From Burkholderiales bacterium (GTDB lineage: Bacteria > Pseudomonadota > Gammaproteobacteria > Burkholderiales > Burkholderiaceae_C), in NCBI GenBank assembly GCA_947453585.1, contig CANGHQ010000087.1, forward strand, positions 1 to 7,216: a stretch of DNA of 7,216 bases, in the 5' to 3' direction. Position numbers and translations under genes: made by a program. The notes under the pieces were generated by a model that had not been told where the DNA came from, did not search any database, and worked only from the letters and a program-made list of their open reading frames with translations. Below, one piece after another: positions 6,285 through 7,216 of the stretch. Position 1 is the first letter of the stretch; each line of letters opens with the position of its first letter.

Positions 6285-7216
6285 ATGGCGCACTACCCCG
6301 ATCCTGGCGCCGCACTGAGCGCTCCAACAATGGCCTCCATTCCCGCAGCGAACTCCCGCCTTGGTGTGGTGCAGGACCTGGGCCCTCTGGCCTGGATCCT
6401 GGAAGACTTGCGCGCGTCGCTCACCGCCGCTGGCAACGCCGTGCGTCGCTTCGTCTGGGATGAAAAGACCGGCGCCAGCGCGCAAGCCGATACCGGCGAA
6501 TTGCGTCAGGCCCGCCAAAAGTTTCACCAAAGCGCTGGCGCCCTGGAGATGGTGGGCCAGCAGCGAGCGGCAAAGGTTCTGCGGTCACTGGAGGCGTTGG
6601 CACACAAATTCGTACAGTGGCCCGATATGTGTAACGACGACGCTGCGCGCCGCGTAGAGCGTGCGAGCCGCGCCGTAGTGGACTATGTGGAAGGGGTATT
6701 GAGGGGCAGCCAGGCCTCGCCTGTGGCGCTGTTTCCGCAGCAGCGCTCGGTCATGGAACTGTGCGGCGCCGAACGCATCCACCCGGCCGACCTCTGGCAC
6801 AGTGACTGGCACTGGCTGCCGGTGGCGCTCCCCGGTGCGATAGAGCCCTTGCACTATTCACCCACTTTGCGTGCGGGCCTGGGCGATGCATTGCTGCCTG
6901 TTCTGAAAACGCTTGATGCCGCCCATGCCACGCAGATGGCGCACTTGTGCGCAGGCTTGGCGGCGGGGGAGTCGTCCTTGGAAGCCCGTAGTTATTGGAC
7001 CTTTGCCGCAGGCTTTTTTGAGGCGATCGCGTTGGCTTGCCTGCCCGATGACGTTTATGTGCGGCGCAGCGCGGCCAAAGTCATGGCGCGATATGCGCTT
7101 TTGGCCACGGGCCAAGCAGCGTCGCTTGAGGCGGCGGTGCAGGATTTGATGTTCTTTTGCGCACTGGCCAATCCACCCCCTGAGGCGAATGCGCCCCTGC
7201 TGCAGGCGGTGCGCAG
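6285..7216 (+). CDS. pilL: PilL/ChpA-type chemotaxis histidine kinase, N-terminal part (cut by window edge)
   Basis: The ATG at 6285, 7 nt after the pilJ stop, opens a frame of 310 codons that continues past the right edge without a stop. Its position directly after pilJ, and an N-terminus with DLGPLAWILEDLRASL (31-46) and HQSAGALEMVG (81-91), fit the large CheA-like kinase (PilL/ChpA) that phosphorylates PilG and PilH. In this family the N-terminus carries several Hpt or Hpt-like domains, then dimerisation, ATPase, CheW-like and often receiver domains, none of which fall inside the window. The visible part is helical and cytosolic. His81 lies where an Hpt phosphohistidine would be, but the usual lysine of HxxKG is Ala84, so this domain may be inactive, similar to the FimL-related N-terminus of Pseudomonas ChpA. 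No good Shine-Dalgarno is seen; an in-frame ATG at 6330 is an alternative start. Family call good, exact symbol less so (pilL or chpA). Confidence 0.82.
   Translation, partial: MAHYPDPGAALSAPTMASIPAANSRLGVVQDLGPLAWILEDLRASLTAAGNAVRRFVWDEKTGASAQADTGELRQARQKFHQSAGALEMVGQQRAAKVLRSLEALAHKFVQWPDMCNDDAARRVERASRAVVDYVEGVLRGSQASPVALFPQQRSVMELCGAERIHPADLWHSDWHWLPVALPGAIEPLHYSPTLRAGLGDALLPVLKTLDAAHATQMAHLCAGLAAGESSLEARSYWTFAAGFFEAIALACLPDDVYVRRSAAKVMARYALLATGQAASLEAAVQDLMFFCALANPPPEANAPLLQAVR

Larger units (their letters stand above)
2656..7216 (+). other. Pil-Chp chemosensory operon pilG-pilH-pilI-pilJ-pilL (incomplete at right)
   Basis: Five genes run in the same direction with a 4-nt overlap (pilG/pilH) and gaps of 7, 13 and 7 nt, and no terminator-like hairpin between them. 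This indicates one transcript. The gene order is that of the type IV pilus chemosensory cluster of gamma- and betaproteobacteria. No CheR-type methyltransferase (pilK) lies between pilJ and the kinase gene, unlike Pseudomonas aeruginosa. Confidence 0.85.

Noticed and set aside
1..7216. CRISPR arrays, tRNA or rRNA genes, insertion sequences, attachment sites
   Set aside because: No regularly spaced direct repeats, tRNA-like cloverleaf sequence, transposase frame or terminal inverted repeats were seen in any part of the window.

Overview
The window reads as GC-rich bacterial chromosome, most likely a betaproteobacterium of the order Burkholderiales (Comamonadaceae-like). This rests on codon use, a HemE N-terminus of proteobacterial type, and type IV pilus chemosensory proteins (PilG, PilH, PilI, PilJ, PilL/ChpA) in the usual order. 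The species assignment is inference from remembered family features; no search was possible.

Layout. Positions 1-306 on the minus strand hold the first 102 codons of hemE (uroporphyrinogen decarboxylase), running off the left edge. Positions 307-598 are a divergent intergenic region with an AT-rich core (about 520-576) and a plausible sigma70-type promoter facing right. Positions 599-2536 encode a dynamin-like large GTPase on the plus strand, but an in-frame amber codon (TAG, 1898-1900) splits it into a complete GTPase domain (433 aa) and a helical C-terminal part (206 aa from the first ATG after the stop). Both parts lie in the same frame, so this is a nonsense interruption and not a frameshift. 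Positions 2537-2655 are a gap with a weak hairpin and an AT-rich promoter-like stretch. From 2656 to the right edge runs a tightly packed operon: pilG, pilH, pilI (CheW-like), pilJ (methyl-accepting chemotaxis protein) and the beginning of the large CheA-type kinase pilL/chpA. It has one ATGA-type overlap and otherwise gaps of 7-13 nt.

How the genes work together. By homology, PilJ is the inner-membrane receptor and PilI the coupling protein. The PilL/ChpA histidine kinase, of which only the N-terminal 310 residues are present, phosphorylates PilG and PilH, CheY-like proteins that set type IV pilus extension and retraction and surface signalling. HemE belongs to haem biosynthesis and is transcribed away from the rest. 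The dynamin-like gene shares orientation with the pil operon and may be read into it, but nothing in the sequence proves a functional link.

No clearly new system is visible. The points most worth a second look are the amber codon in the dynamin-like gene, the position of that gene directly upstream of pilG, and the degenerate Hpt-like motif near the N-terminus of PilL. The two genes cut by the window edges (hemE and pilL) are partial only because of the window limits.
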